Shown here: in pieces, positions 1 through 8,422 of the stretch
Numbering within the stretch: the stretch's first letter is position 1
Layout of the letters: the number at the start of each line of letters is the position of its first letter
From: Hyphomicrobiales bacterium
GTDB taxonomy: Bacteria > Pseudomonadota > Alphaproteobacteria > Rhizobiales > Beijerinckiaceae
NCBI GenBank assembly: GCA_027483945.1
Contig: JAIXTM010000018.1
Location: forward strand, 372,001-436,000
Length of the DNA stretch: 64,000 bases
Reading direction: 5' to 3'
The notes under the pieces: model-generated
What the model saw: only the letters and a program-made list of their open reading frames with translations
Told to the model about the DNA's origin: nothing
The model's database searches: none
Position numbers and translations under genes: made by a program

Positions 1-1
1 C

Positions 2-265
2 ATCGGCAAGGCCCATGGCGCGGTGGCGCTCGGCGTCGGATCCCGCGCCATCGGTAAGATGGCGGTCGAGCGACCCCATTTCGTGGCGGCCGCCAACCAG
101 GCGGTGGGCGCGCTCATCCCGGTGCCGGGCGGCGTCCTGATCCGCGACGCCAAGGGCGTGGTCGTCGGCGCGGTCGGCATCTCGGGCGACACGTCCGACA
201 ACGACGAGGCGGCGGCCCTGGCCGGGATCGCGGCGGCCGGGCTCGCCGGCGACCCGGGAGCCTAA
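2..265 (+). CDS. GlcG/HbpS family heme-binding-like protein (5' truncated)
   Basis: The window opens inside this gene, so only the last 87 residues are visible, ending at a TAA. The remaining piece matches the C-terminal half of the GlcG/HbpS (DUF336) family: a Pro-X-Phe stretch, then VPGGVLIRD, then the family's hallmark GAVGISGDTSDNDE, followed by a short Ala/Gly-rich tail. Members are small alpha/beta proteins; HbpS of Streptomyces binds heme, and GlcG is encoded in glycolate-utilisation operons, but the function of most members is unknown. The upstream context is missing, so no operon role can be given. Family assignment is fairly certain; the function is not. Confidence 0.8.
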   Translation: MGKAHGAVALGVGSRAIGKMAVERPHFVAAANQAVGALIPVPGGVLIRDAKGVVVGAVGISGDTSDNDEAAALAGIAAAGLAGDPGA

Positions 266-283
266 GTCGCTGCTGCCCCCGTC

Positions 284-844
284 TCAGGCCTTGGGCCTGA
301 AGGCGGTGCAATGGTCCGGATTGGTCTCCAGGCGCGGCCCGCCGATGAGGTCGATGCAGTAAGGAACCGCAGCGAAGACCGCGTCGAGGCAGGTGCGGAT
401 CGCGGACGGCTTGCCCGGCAGGTTGATGATGAGCGAGGCACCCCGCGTGCCGGCGACCTGACGTGAGAGAATCGCCGTCGGCACCTCTCTCAGGCTGGCG
501 CGGCGCATCTCTTCGCCGAACCCGTCGAGCAGGCGGTGGCAGACCTGGCGCGTTGCCTCGGGCGTCACGTCCCGAAGCGCGGGGCCCGTGCCGCCGGTCG
601 TCAGGATCAGCGGGCACGATGCGACGTCGGCGAGTTGGATAATGGCGGCGGCGATGGCGTCGGTCTCGTCGGCCACCAGGCGCCGTTCGGGACGCCAGGG
701 CGACGCCAGAAGTTCCGCAAGCGCCGCCTCGATGCCAGGGCCACCACGGTCCTCGTATTCGCCGCGGCTCGCGCGGTCGGACACGGTGACGACGCCGATG
801 GGAACGGGGACCACTGGAACCTCCGGATGAACGTTCCGGAACAT
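284..844 (-). CDS. mogA: Molybdopterin adenylyltransferase MogA
   Basis: This cytosolic protein activates molybdopterin by adenylylation before molybdate insertion in molybdenum-cofactor synthesis. The sequence shows the MoaB/Mog fold: an N-terminal strand IGVVTVSDRAS, the nucleotide-binding TTGGTG motif followed by RDVTPEAT, and the conserved late segment LPGKPSAIRTC. At 186 residues it is close to the 195 of E. coli MogA. I chose the ATG at 844 because a GGAGG lies about ten bases upstream; an ATG at 865 and a TTG at 868 are in-frame alternatives. It faces away from the secreted Tyr/Asp protein. No other cofactor genes are nearby. Confidence 0.88.
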   Translation of the reverse strand: MFRNVHPEVPVVPVPIGVVTVSDRASRGEYEDRGGPGIEAALAELLASPWRPERRLVADETDAIAAAIIQLADVASCPLILTTGGTGPALRDVTPEATRQVCHRLLDGFGEEMRRASLREVPTAILSRQVAGTRGASLIINLPGKPSAIRTCLDAVFAAVPYCIDLIGGPRLETNPDHCTAFRPKA

Positions 845-925
845 CCCCGTTCCGCCTCCATTCATCAAGCACGGCGTATCGGTGTAGACGAAGCGGGACC
901 ATTCCCGCCGACAGAGGACGATTCG

Positions 926-1282
926 ATGGGCTTTAAGCTGATGCTTGCTACGCTGGCGCTGGGCGCGGGTCTCGCCGCCGGCACCGCTTCGGCGCAGAAC
1001 TCTTACGATCCGCAGCCAGGCCCAGGATGGTCACCGGGCTATCGCGGGCCAAGCTACGATCCCCGCCCGCGCCGCCCTCCGCCGCAGCGCTACGACCGAT
1101 ACGACCGTTATGACCGCTACGACGGGTATGGACGCGGCTATGGCGGCGGTTACCGGCGGTCCGCCGGTCGTGTCTGCGTGACCTCGCGCGGCACCTGCCG
1201 AATCTTCTATGCGGCGCCTTCCGGCGCGCCATGCCGCTGCGAGATTCCCGGCTTCGGCGACAAGAGGGGCGTGGTTCGATAA
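926..1282 (+). CDS. Secreted Tyr/Asp-repeat protein with conserved Cys-containing C-terminus
   Basis: A 118-residue protein of unknown function. Residues 1-23 form a clear Sec signal peptide ending in TASAQ. Residues about 25-55 are rich in Pro, Gly and Tyr. They are followed by a tandem tract of RYD units (bases about 1084-1125, a 9-bp repeat of the type TACGACCGN), then a YGRGYGGGY stretch. The last 40 residues hold three cysteines spread over CVTSRGTC and CRCEIPG and look like a compact domain, since they are not low-complexity. It is therefore probably exported, with a flexible tail and a disulphide-bonded head. A strong terminator follows the stop codon directly. No function is proposed. 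Confidence 0.75.
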   Translation: MGFKLMLATLALGAGLAAGTASAQNSYDPQPGPGWSPGYRGPSYDPRPRRPPPQRYDRYDRYDRYDGYGRGYGGGYRRSAGRVCVTSRGTCRIFYAAPSGAPCRCEIPGFGDKRGVVR

Positions 1283-1285
1283 TAG

Positions 1286-1311
1286 AAAAGGCCGGCGCGA
1301 GCCGGCCTTTT
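1286..1311. terminator. Bidirectional intrinsic terminator
   Basis: A perfect inverted repeat of 11 bp (AAAAGGCCGGC / GCCGGCCTTTT) encloses a GCGA tetraloop, so it ends in four U residues on both strands. It lies 4 bases after the stop of the Tyr/Asp-repeat gene and about 20 bases after the stop of the convergent LysM gene, and can serve both. Confidence 0.85.
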
Positions 1312-1332
1312 CCGTGGTCACGAGCAGCCTCG

Positions 1333-1779
1333 TCAGAGCGGGGGGATCCGCAACACCCAGCCCGGCTGGATCAGGTCCGGATCCTTCACCGGCGGCGTGT
1401 TCGCCTTCACGATCTCGGTGTACTTGGCGCCCTGCCCCTTGCCGTAATGCGCCTCGGCGATCTTCCAGAGCGTGTCGCCCTTCTTCACGGTGTACATGGT
1501 GGACGACTTGGTCTCCTTGACCACCGCTAGGTCTCCGGTGTCGACCTCAGCGACGCCGACGAGATTGCCGAGCGACAGGATGATCTTCTCGGCCGCCTCC
1601 GTGGAGGCCGCCTGACCGCCGACCTTGACCTTGTCGCCGTCGACGCTGATCGCGAGCCCACCCGCGTCGAGGCCGTGGTCGGCCACCGCCTTCTTCAGGT
1701 CGTCGGCCGTCGCGGCCTTGGCCTCGCCACCGCCGAAAAGCTTGGCTCCAGCGTCTTTCAGGAACTTGAAAATGCCCAT
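1333..1779 (-). CDS. BON-LysM protein, Kbp/YgaU type
   Basis: A 148-residue protein combining a BON domain (about residues 24-88) with a C-terminal LysM domain (about 94-146, starting YTVKKGDTLWKIAEAHYG). This architecture and length match E. coli Kbp (YgaU), a cytoplasmic K+-binding protein. A LysM domain would otherwise suggest peptidoglycan binding, but no signal peptide is visible: the N-terminus MGIFKFLKDAGAKLFG is an amphipathic helix, as in Kbp. It is transcribed alone and ends against the shared terminator. The name Kbp is by similarity; K+ binding is not shown by the sequence. Confidence 0.88.
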   Translation of the reverse strand: MGIFKFLKDAGAKLFGGGEAKAATADDLKKAVADHGLDAGGLAISVDGDKVKVGGQAASTEAAEKIILSLGNLVGVAEVDTGDLAVVKETKSSTMYTVKKGDTLWKIAEAHYGKGQGAKYTEIVKANTPPVKDPDLIQPGWVLRIPPL

Positions 1780-1898
1780 CGTGAACCTCCGTGGCCCGGC
1801 AGATGCGCCGGCGGAGCCTTGAACTTAGCGGGGCGGCGGGCGGCTTCAAGGCCAAGCCGGCATGGACGGGCGATCGTGCGGCGTCCTATCCTGACGCC

Positions 1899-2051
1899 AT
1901 GGAATACGCCCTCTCCGCCGTCGCCATCCTCGCCATGATCTTCCTCATCGGCCGGGGCATACCTGGCCGCCAGATGGGCCTGACCATCGCGGTCGTCCTG
2001 CTGATGATCCTCGTTATCGTCTGGCTGGAGACCGCCATGACGGGCGGATGA
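1899..2051 (+). CDS. Small hypothetical membrane protein
   Basis: A 50-residue open frame with two predicted membrane helices, about residues 5-19 and 26-44, joined by a short basic loop (GRGIPGRQ). The hydrophobic pattern and in-frame codon use look coding, but no clear Shine-Dalgarno is seen upstream and I do not recognise the family. It lies alone between the divergent LysM gene and the tRNA. It may be real; a chance hydrophobic frame is also possible. Confidence 0.4.
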   Translation: MEYALSAVAILAMIFLIGRGIPGRQMGLTIAVVLLMILVIVWLETAMTGG

Positions 2052-2118
2052 CCGGTCGAAACCGGTAACATGCGGCCTATTTCGCTTGAAGATCGGCTGC
2101 TAACCCATTGAGACGGCT

Positions 2119-2194
<76 letters not shown>

Positions 2195-2361
2195 AAGCCG
2201 AAGGGGACGAGAGGCTCGTCCGTGGTAGCGGCGTGCGTGTAGCAAAGCGCCTCCCCCTTGTCCAGCGCCGGTCGCCACAATCTTTGCGCGGCTCGCCGGC
2301 GGCCCGGAATGTTGACGGCCCCGCTTCGCTGCGGGAATGTCCCGGCATTGAGGAGCCGCTC

Positions 2362-2700
2362 ATGATTCTGCGCGTCGGATTGCTTGCCGGGCTGGTGCTG
2401 GGGATCGCTGCGTGCCAGTCGGCCCCGGAACGCGCGGCGCCCGTGCCGAATTCATCGGCGGTGGCAGGCGTGACGCCCCAGGGCTTCCGCCTGCCGGAGG
2501 GGGCGGGCTGCTCCGGCGACATCGCCCGGTTCCAGGCCATCATCGACAATGACCTGCAGACGGGCCACACGACGCAGTCGGTGCATACGCAGATGTCGAA
2601 CGAGCTCGGCAAGGCAGGCGCTGCCTGCGCCGCAGGACGCGATGGCGAGGCGCGCGCCTCGGTCCGCGCGATCAGGGCACGGTTCGGCTATCCGGCCTGA
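2362..2700 (+). CDS. Small putative lipoprotein
   Basis: A 112-residue protein with a type II signal peptide. A hydrophobic stretch from residue 4 ends in the lipobox IAAC with Cys18, so a lipid-anchored periplasmic protein is expected. The mature part contains one pair of cysteines (GCSGD and GAACAAG) and a helical region, with no domain I recognise by name. An in-frame frame extends upstream, but the ATG at 2362 follows a GAGGAG Shine-Dalgarno and starts the signal peptide. It is convergent with the Nudix gene, with only 5 bases between stops. Confidence 0.78.
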   Translation: MILRVGLLAGLVLGIAACQSAPERAAPVPNSSAVAGVTPQGFRLPEGAGCSGDIARFQAIIDNDLQTGHTTQSVHTQMSNELGKAGAACAAGRDGEARASVRAIRARFGYPA

Positions 2701-2705
2701 CACCC

Positions 2706-3419
2706 TCATCCCGGCAGGGCGTAATCCAGGAAAGCCGCCATGAAGGGCGGCATGCGCTCGCGTGCGATGTCGCCAGCCCGGAACGCCACATGGATCGCGG
2801 ATAGCTCCGGATCGGCCTGACCGGCGAGACGCTCGACGATGAGGGCCTTGAGCGCGGCCGCCGGCAGGGGCGACCGCGTTTCGCGCATCAGGGCGATGCG
2901 CGGGCCGTCGCGGACCATGGTCCAGGCGGTGCCGGCGTCCACCTCCGCCGCGGCCAAGCCCGTCTCCTCCTCCAGTTCGCGGAAGACCGAGCCGGCGAGA
3001 TCGACCTCGCCCTCCGCCGTCACGTCGTCGAGGTCGGGCGTGCCGGCCGGGAAGTAGATCTTGCCGGCATTGGCGGTCTGCGCGCCCATCTCGCCGAGGA
3101 GGTAGGCGCCATCGGCGGAGCGCAGGGCGGCCATGGCGAAGCAATTGGCCATCCCGGCATCCGGCCAGCCCATGTCGCGGCAGCCGATGAACGCCGAATA
3201 GGCGACCTCGCAATAGCCGAGCGAGAGGTGCGAGCCGTCGAGCGACGCGCTCCGGCACAGGAGCACGCGCCCGTCGAACAGGCCCGGCCGGCCGGTGGCG
3301 ATGCGCCGCCAATTCTCCGCGATGGGCTCCGCGTTGGTCTCCGCCCACTGCCAGCCGCCGGGCAGGAGCCGTGCCGTGACGGACGTGACGGGCGTGATGA
3401 CGATCCCCGGTGCGGTCAT
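2706..3419 (-). CDS. Nudix-domain hydrolase with degenerate Nudix box
   Basis: A 237-residue protein. The core helix motif RELEEETG (residues 147-154) is the REUxEExGU half of a Nudix box, but the upstream Gly and Glu of the canonical pattern are not at their usual spacing, so the metal site may be altered. Nudix enzymes hydrolyse nucleoside diphosphates linked to another moiety; the substrate cannot be read from the sequence. The ATG overlaps the stop codon of the upstream PhzF-like gene (ATGA), so the two are co-translated and may act on related metabolites. A much longer open frame continues upstream on the same strand but runs over other genes and is not used. Confidence 0.75.
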   Translation of the reverse strand: MTAPGIVITPVTSVTARLLPGGWQWAETNAEPIAENWRRIATGRPGLFDGRVLLCRSASLDGSHLSLGYCEVAYSAFIGCRDMGWPDAGMANCFAMAALRSADGAYLLGEMGAQTANAGKIYFPAGTPDLDDVTAEGEVDLAGSVFRELEEETGLAAAEVDAGTAWTMVRDGPRIALMRETRSPLPAAALKALIVERLAGQADPELSAIHVAFRAGDIARERMPPFMAAFLDYALPG

Positions 3420-4321
3420 GCCAGCAGAGTCCCGCGCGCGACGATCAGCGCCGTTCCGGCGATCTCGGCGCGTTTCAGGGCGCCGGCCTCGAGATGGAGC
3501 GTCAAGGCGATCCGGGACGGCCGGCCCATGGCATAGCCCTGCTCGATGACGAAGCGGTTCGGTCCGTCCGGCAGGTCGAGCGCGGCCATCAGGTAGCCGG
3601 CGAAGGCCGCGGCCGCGGAGCCCGTCGCCGGATCCTCGGCGATGCCGAAGCCGGTGCTGATCATCCGGGCATAAACATGATTGACGGGATCGACCGGGTC
3701 GAAGGCGACGATATAGGCGCCCTGCCGGCCCTGGCCGTAGGCCGTGGCCCAGCGCATCGGATCCTGGATGGCCGCATCGACGGCCGCGCGGTCGGCCAGC
3801 GGTACGATGGCATAGGGCACGCCGGCGGAGTAGCGGCCGGGCCCCAGCGTCGGTCCGCCGGGCCCGGCGCCGATACGCTCGCGCGGCAGGTTGAGCGAGG
3901 CCGCGACGGCGCCGATGTCCAGATCGCCGAGATGGACCGGCAGTTCGGGGAGCTCGAACGTCGCCTCCCCGCTCGTCTCGTCGAGGCGGCTCGGCCGGCA
4001 CGGCACAAGGCCGACTCGTTCCTCGAGCACGAAGGGCGCGTCGGAGCGATCCAGCAGCGACAGGAGGACTGCCGTGCCCACCGTGGGATGGCCGGCGAAG
4101 GGCAGTTCCCGCGCCGGCGTGAAGATCCGCAGCGCGGCCCGGTTGGCCAGGTCGGCCGGCGGGCTGACGAAGACCGTCTCCGACAGGTTGAACTCGCGGG
4201 CGATGGCCTGCATGCGGGCATCGTCGAGGCCGCGGGCGTCGAGAACGACGGCCAGCGGGTTGCCGGCAAGGACCTCGTTGGTGAAGACGTCGAGCACGAC
4301 ATAGGGGCGGGGTTCGGCCAT
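3416..4321 (-). CDS. PhzF family isomerase/epimerase-like protein
   Basis: A 301-residue, two-lobed diaminopimelate-epimerase-like fold. Visible hallmarks are the N-terminal [18 protein letters not shown], the catalytic Glu48 within NLSETVFV, the GHPTVGTA loop, and the phosphate/anion-binding [15 protein letters not shown] near residue 245. PhzF itself isomerises a dihydroanthranilate in phenazine synthesis, but no phenazine genes are nearby and most bacterial paralogues are uncharacterised. The gene heads a two-gene unit with the Nudix hydrolase. Family confident, substrate unknown. Confidence 0.9.
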   Translation of the reverse strand: MAEPRPYVVLDVFTNEVLAGNPLAVVLDARGLDDARMQAIAREFNLSETVFVSPPADLANRAALRIFTPARELPFAGHPTVGTAVLLSLLDRSDAPFVLEERVGLVPCRPSRLDETSGEATFELPELPVHLGDLDIGAVAASLNLPRERIGAGPGGPTLGPGRYSAGVPYAIVPLADRAAVDAAIQDPMRWATAYGQGRQGAYIVAFDPVDPVNHVYARMISTGFGIAEDPATGSAAAAFAGYLMAALDLPDGPNRFVIEQGYAMGRPSRIALTLHLEAGALKRAEIAGTALIVARGTLLA

Positions 4322-4351
4322 GGGTCGTCCTGTTCTCCTGACGGCAATCGG

Positions 4352-5470
4352 TCAGTCGCGGCGGCGGGGCACGGTGATCTCGACGACGACCGGGCAATGA
4401 TCGCTCGCCTTCGGACGGTCCCAGCCGGTGCGGGGATAGCGGTCGGCGGATGTCGCAAGGGCGGCGAGCGAGCGATCCGCGGCGCGCGGGTCCAGCGGCA
4501 CGCGGTATGGCAGGCCGCGGCGGATGACCTCCACGGCCGGATGCGGATTGGCGTCGGCCAGACCCGGCGACAGCAGCACGTAATCGAGCGGCATGTGGGT
4601 TTCCTCCATCTGCCCGCGCTCCTCGTTCCACGCCCGGCGGAAATGCGTCCAGCGCTCGTGCGGCGGCAAAGCGCGCAGCGGATCGACCGCGAAGTTCTCG
4701 GTCAGCGGCTCGATGCCGCTTTCGCCCTCGTCGGCGACGATGCCGTGCGGACCGATACCGTCGCGGTAGCCGTTGAGGTCGCCCAGAACGATCCAGTTGG
4801 CGCGGCGCCACCCGGTTCCGAACCGGCGCTTGACCAGCGCGGCGACGGCGCGCGCCTCGGCGCGGCGGACGGCAAGCGTCGCCTGCCGGCCGTCGGCGCG
4901 GCCATTGTTCATGGATTTGAGGTGGCAGACGAACAGGGTCAGCGAGCGGTCGCCGAGATCGAGATCGACCATGAGGCAGTCGCGGTTGAAGACGCGGTCC
5001 TGCGGGCCGATGCCCAGCTTTGCAAGATCGCCGTCAAAACAGTCGAGTTCCCCGAAGGTTGCCAGCCGGTTCGAGGTCACGCGCGCGCCGCCTTCAGGCA
5101 CGAGGCCCCGGCGGGCCGCGACGGCGACGTCGATGCCCCGCCGGTCGTTCCCCTCCACCAGCGCGAAATGGCCGTAGCGGATGTCGGCGAGGCGGTGGAC
5201 ATAATTGGCGAAGAAGGCCTGCAGCACGGTGAGCCCGTCGACCTCCTGCAGCGCCAGCACGTCGGCGCGCGTCTCGGCGATGGCGAGCGCGGTCATCTGG
5301 CGCTTGTCGTCGGCCAGCGCCACCGCCAGCGAGCGCTCCGCCGCCTCCCGCGATTGCGGGTTCGGAAAATCGAAGAGGGACATGGCCGCATGGGTTTCCG
5401 GGCGGCTGCCCTCGAACCTGTAGCGGGACATGAGGTTCTCGACGTTGAACGTCGCGACGCGCAGCCTCAT
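4352..5470 (-). CDS. Endonuclease/exonuclease/phosphatase (EEP) family protein
   Basis: A 372-residue protein with the EEP metal-dependent phosphodiesterase fold in order: FNVEN near the N-terminus (residues 8-12), LALQEVD (Glu metal ligand, near 75), the LFVCHLKS strand, LGDLNGYRDG (Asp/Asn catalytic pair, near 250), and a C-terminal SDHCPVVVEI with the catalytic His. Proteins of this kind range from DNA nucleases to phosphoesterases. No signal peptide is visible, so a cytosolic role is likely. It lies 30 bases upstream of the PhzF gene on the same strand and may share its transcript. Confidence 0.85.
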   Translation of the reverse strand: MRLRVATFNVENLMSRYRFEGSRPETHAAMSLFDFPNPQSREAAERSLAVALADDKRQMTALAIAETRADVLALQEVDGLTVLQAFFANYVHRLADIRYGHFALVEGNDRRGIDVAVAARRGLVPEGGARVTSNRLATFGELDCFDGDLAKLGIGPQDRVFNRDCLMVDLDLGDRSLTLFVCHLKSMNNGRADGRQATLAVRRAEARAVAALVKRRFGTGWRRANWIVLGDLNGYRDGIGPHGIVADEGESGIEPLTENFAVDPLRALPPHERWTHFRRAWNEERGQMEETHMPLDYVLLSPGLADANPHPAVEVIRRGLPYRVPLDPRAADRSLAALATSADRYPRTGWDRPKASDHCPVVVEITVPRRRD

Positions 5471-5509
5471 GGCGGAGCCCCGCCCGCACTGCGGCCGCAG
5501 GACGCCACC

Positions 5510-6358
5510 CTAGATCGACTCCACCGGGAACGTGCGGGAGGGCGTGACGAACTCCTCCTGCGCCGCCACGGTGAGGATTTCGCGGCTATTGGCGTCGAAG
5601 GTCCGCCGCAGCAGGCCGAAGACGGAGGCCGCGGCGCGCCCGAGAGCTTCCGCCGCCGAGCCCGTCTTCAGGTAATGCACGGTGAACAGGGCCGCGATGG
5701 CGTCCCCTGCCCCGTTGACGCTGAGGGCGAGCTTGGGCGTGCGCACGCGGGACATGTCCTCCCCGTCCGACGCGACGAGGTCGATCACGTCGCCGGGCGT
5801 GTCGTCCCCGACGACGGAGGTGACCAGCACGACGCGGGGGCCTATCGCGTGGAGCGCGGCAATGGCGCGCTTCACCTCGGCGAGCGTCTTCGTCTCGATG
5901 CCGGTGAGGAAATCCAGCTCGAACTGGTTCGGCGTCACGATGTTGGCGGCCGGCACGGCCTTGTCGCGCATGAATTCCGGCACGCCTGGTCGCACGAAGA
6001 TGCCGCGTCCCACATCGCCGATCACGGGATCGCAGGCATAGACGGCGTAGCGGTTGGCCTCGCGGACCCTGCTCACCGTCGAGAGGATCGCGGCGCCGAT
6101 ATCGGCCGAGCCCATATAGCCGGAGATGACGGCGTCGCAGCGGGCGAGCGCGCCCCGGGCGGCGATGCCTTCCACCAGCTCCTCGATCATAGGCCCGTCG
6201 AAGACGCGGCCCGTCCAGTCGCCGTAGCCGGTGTGATTGGAGAACTGCACCGTGTGGATCGGCCAGACCTCGACGCCGAGCCGCTGCATCGGAAACACGG
6301 CGGAGGAATTGCCGACATGGCCGTAGGCGACATGGGACTGGATCGACAGGACGTTCAT
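5510..6358 (-). CDS. pdxY: Pyridoxal kinase PdxY
   Basis: A 282-residue ribokinase-fold enzyme that phosphorylates pyridoxal with ATP in the vitamin B6 salvage pathway. The start MNVLSIQSHVAYGHVGN holds the substrate-binding segment of PdxY/PdxK. The C-terminal NGAGDAIAALF contains the catalytic Asp and anion hole, and DPVIGD sits mid-protein. Length agrees with E. coli PdxY (287). It is downstream of the ABC importer genes on the same strand but separated from them by a strong hairpin, so co-transcription is possible only by read-through. Confidence 0.93.
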   Translation of the reverse strand: MNVLSIQSHVAYGHVGNSSAVFPMQRLGVEVWPIHTVQFSNHTGYGDWTGRVFDGPMIEELVEGIAARGALARCDAVISGYMGSADIGAAILSTVSRVREANRYAVYACDPVIGDVGRGIFVRPGVPEFMRDKAVPAANIVTPNQFELDFLTGIETKTLAEVKRAIAALHAIGPRVVLVTSVVGDDTPGDVIDLVASDGEDMSRVRTPKLALSVNGAGDAIAALFTVHYLKTGSAAEALGRAAASVFGLLRRTFDANSREILTVAAQEEFVTPSRTFPVESI

Positions 6359-6480
6359 GGCTTCGTGAATCGCAACCGCAAGCGGGCCGCTAGGAAAGCG
6401 CGAAACGGGGGCCGCCGACAATGAAAAGTCTTGAGGTCTGCCATCGCCGCCGGCGATGGCCTGGGCCATGGACATGCCAA

Positions 6481-6506
6481 GACCCCGCCGACGGCTCGGC
6501 GGGGTC
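6481..6506 (-). terminator. Putative intrinsic terminator after the ABC substrate-binding gene
   Basis: A perfect 11-bp inverted repeat (GACCCCGCCGA / TCGGCGGGGTC) with a 4-base loop lies 27 bases after the substrate-binding-protein stop. On the minus strand it is followed by TTGG rather than a full U-tract, so termination may be partial and let some transcripts reach pdxY. Confidence 0.6.
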
Positions 6507-6533
6507 TGTTGTCGCTTCCGGGAGCGACAGGCG

Positions 6534-7553
6534 TCAGCTCTTGGAGCCGGCGGCCTTCTTCACGAAGGTGTCCACGAAGGTCTTCTTGAGGTCGACCTTC
6601 GCGTCGGCCAGCTCGGAATCGAACTTGGCCAGCATGTCGTACGCGCTCTGCATCCCCTCCGGCGAGATGATGCCGGTGCGGGAATAGGTCTCCTTCGAGG
6701 CCTGCACGGCGCGCAGATAAAGATCGCGGTCGCCGAGGTAATAGGCTTCCGGCACCGTCTTGGCGATGTCGTCCGGCGTGGCCTTCTCGATCCATTGCAG
6801 CGCCCGGTAGAAGGCGGTGGTGATCGCCTGGACCGTGTTCGGGTTCTTCTCGATGAACTCGTTGCGGATATAGACGACGGCCGCCGGGTTGGAACCGCCG
6901 AAGATGGCGCGCGTGCCGGCCTCGGTGCGGCTGTCGGCGAGGATGGTCACCGCGCCGTCCGCCTCCAGCTTGGAGATGACCGGGTCGAGGTTGGAGATCG
7001 CGTCGATCTCGCCCTTCTGCATCGCCGCTACCGCGGACATGCCCGCGCCGACGCCGATATAGGCGGCATCCTTCGGGTTCGCGCCGGCCTTGGCCATCAG
7101 GTAGTTGACGAAGAAATTGGTGGAGGAGCCCGGCGCCGTCACGCCGATCTTCATCCCCTTCAGGTCCGCAGCGGTCTTCACGCTGGCGGCCTTGTCCTTC
7201 TTCACGGCCAGCACGATGCCGGGGAAGCGTCCGAGCTCGATGACGGCGCGGATGTCCTGGTTCTTGGCCTGCATGCGGATCGTGTGCTCGTAGGCGCCGG
7301 CGACGACGTCCACCGAGCCACCGACCAAGGCCTGCAGCGACTTCGCGCCCCCGCCGAAATCGTTGATCTCGGCGTCGAGCCCGGCTTCCTTGAAGTAACC
7401 CAGCCGCTCCGCGATCGTCAGCGGCAGGTAATAGAGCAGCGGCTTGCCGCCGACGCCGATCGTGATCTTGGGCTTCTCGGGCGTCTGGGCGGCGGCGGTG
7501 CCGCCGGCCAGCGCGATCGCCGCCGCAGCGACGAGACCTGTCAGGAACTTCAT
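6534..7553 (-). CDS. ABC transporter substrate-binding protein, NitT/TauT type
   Basis: A 339-residue periplasmic binding protein of the SsuA/ThiY/TauA (NMT1-like) superfamily. Residues 1-22 are a Sec signal peptide cleaved near GTAAAQ. The mature protein begins KITIGVGG and carries the two-lobe pattern of the family, including YYLPLTIAERLGYFKEAGLD and GVTAPGSSTNFF. It captures the ligand for the permease and ATPase encoded just upstream. No sulfonate, nitrate or thiamine-precursor enzyme is adjacent; the nearest enzyme gene is pdxY. The ligand is therefore open. Confidence 0.88.
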   Translation of the reverse strand: MKFLTGLVAAAAIALAGGTAAAQTPEKPKITIGVGGKPLLYYLPLTIAERLGYFKEAGLDAEINDFGGGAKSLQALVGGSVDVVAGAYEHTIRMQAKNQDIRAVIELGRFPGIVLAVKKDKAASVKTAADLKGMKIGVTAPGSSTNFFVNYLMAKAGANPKDAAYIGVGAGMSAVAAMQKGEIDAISNLDPVISKLEADGAVTILADSRTEAGTRAIFGGSNPAAVVYIRNEFIEKNPNTVQAITTAFYRALQWIEKATPDDIAKTVPEAYYLGDRDLYLRAVQASKETYSRTGIISPEGMQSAYDMLAKFDSELADAKVDLKKTFVDTFVKKAAGSKS

Positions 7554-7624
7554 GGCGTTTCGTCCTCCTTCGAAGATTCGGGACTTTGCCCGGTTCGGCG
7601 CCCCGCCGTTGGCCGGCGATGGCG

Positions 7625-8422
7625 TCAGGTCTGGTTGGCCCCCGCATCGTGGTTCGGGCGCCAGACGAGCAGGCGGCGCTCCACCATGGTCATGGCGACG
7701 TCGATGACGATGACGACGATGGCCAGGATCAGCATGCCGGAGAACACGCCCGTCGTGTCGAAGACGCTTTCGGCCTCGTGGATCTTGTAGCCGAGGCCCG
7801 CCGAGGCGCCGAGATATTCGCCGACCACCGCGCCGACCAGGGCGAAGCCCACAGCGGTGTGGAGCGAGGAGAACATCCAGGTCAGCGCCGCGGGCCAGTA
7901 GACGTGGCGCATGAGCTGGCGGTCGTTCATGCCCAGCATGCGCGCATTGGACAGGACGACCGGCGAGACCTCGCGCACGCCCTGATAAACGTTGAAGAAC
8001 ACGATGAAGAAGACCAGCGTGAAGCCCAGCGCCACCTTCGACCAGATGCCGAGCCCGAACCACAGCATGAAGATCGGCGCCAGCACGACGCGCGGCAGGG
8101 CGTTCGCCATCTTGATGTAGGGATCGAAGATCGCCGCGAGCTTGGGCCTGAGCGCGAAGCCGAAGCCGAAGGCGACGCCGGTCGACGCACCTATGCCGAA
8201 CGCCAGCGCCGTTTCCAGCAGCGTGATCCAGAGATGCCGCCAGATCTCGCCGCTCGCGAAGCTCTTCCACGTCCGGGCGATCACATCGAGGGGCGTGGAG
8301 AAGAAGAAGGGGTCGAGCGGCGGTTTGGCAGCGCCGAACTTCGTGGTCGAGAAGACGTGCCAGAGCGTCAGGAAGGCAAGGCCGACCCCGACCTGCCAGG
8401 CGAGGAGATTGAGACGCTTCAT
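7625..8422 (-). CDS. ABC transporter permease, NitT/TauT type
   Basis: A 265-residue inner-membrane permease of the SsuC/TauC (BPD_transp_1) family with about six membrane helices. The EAA-like cytoplasmic loop that docks the ATPase is visible as NARMLGMNDRQLMRHVYWPAALTWMFSSL. Its ATG overlaps the ATPase stop codon (ATGA), which gives coupled translation. The substrate-binding gene follows after 71 bases. Confidence 0.9.
   Translation of the reverse strand: MKRLNLLAWQVGVGLAFLTLWHVFSTTKFGAAKPPLDPFFFSTPLDVIARTWKSFASGEIWRHLWITLLETALAFGIGASTGVAFGFGFALRPKLAAIFDPYIKMANALPRVVLAPIFMLWFGLGIWSKVALGFTLVFFIVFFNVYQGVREVSPVVLSNARMLGMNDRQLMRHVYWPAALTWMFSSLHTAVGFALVGAVVGEYLGASAGLGYKIHEAESVFDTTGVFSGMLILAIVVIVIDVAMTMVERRLLVWRPNHDAGANQT

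Noticed and set aside
3410-6424. A 1004-codon open frame on the plus strand
   Set aside because: It is antisense to the PhzF-like, EEP and pdxY genes, is rich in Arg, Gly, His and Asp with no domain, and reflects the mirrored third-position GC bias.
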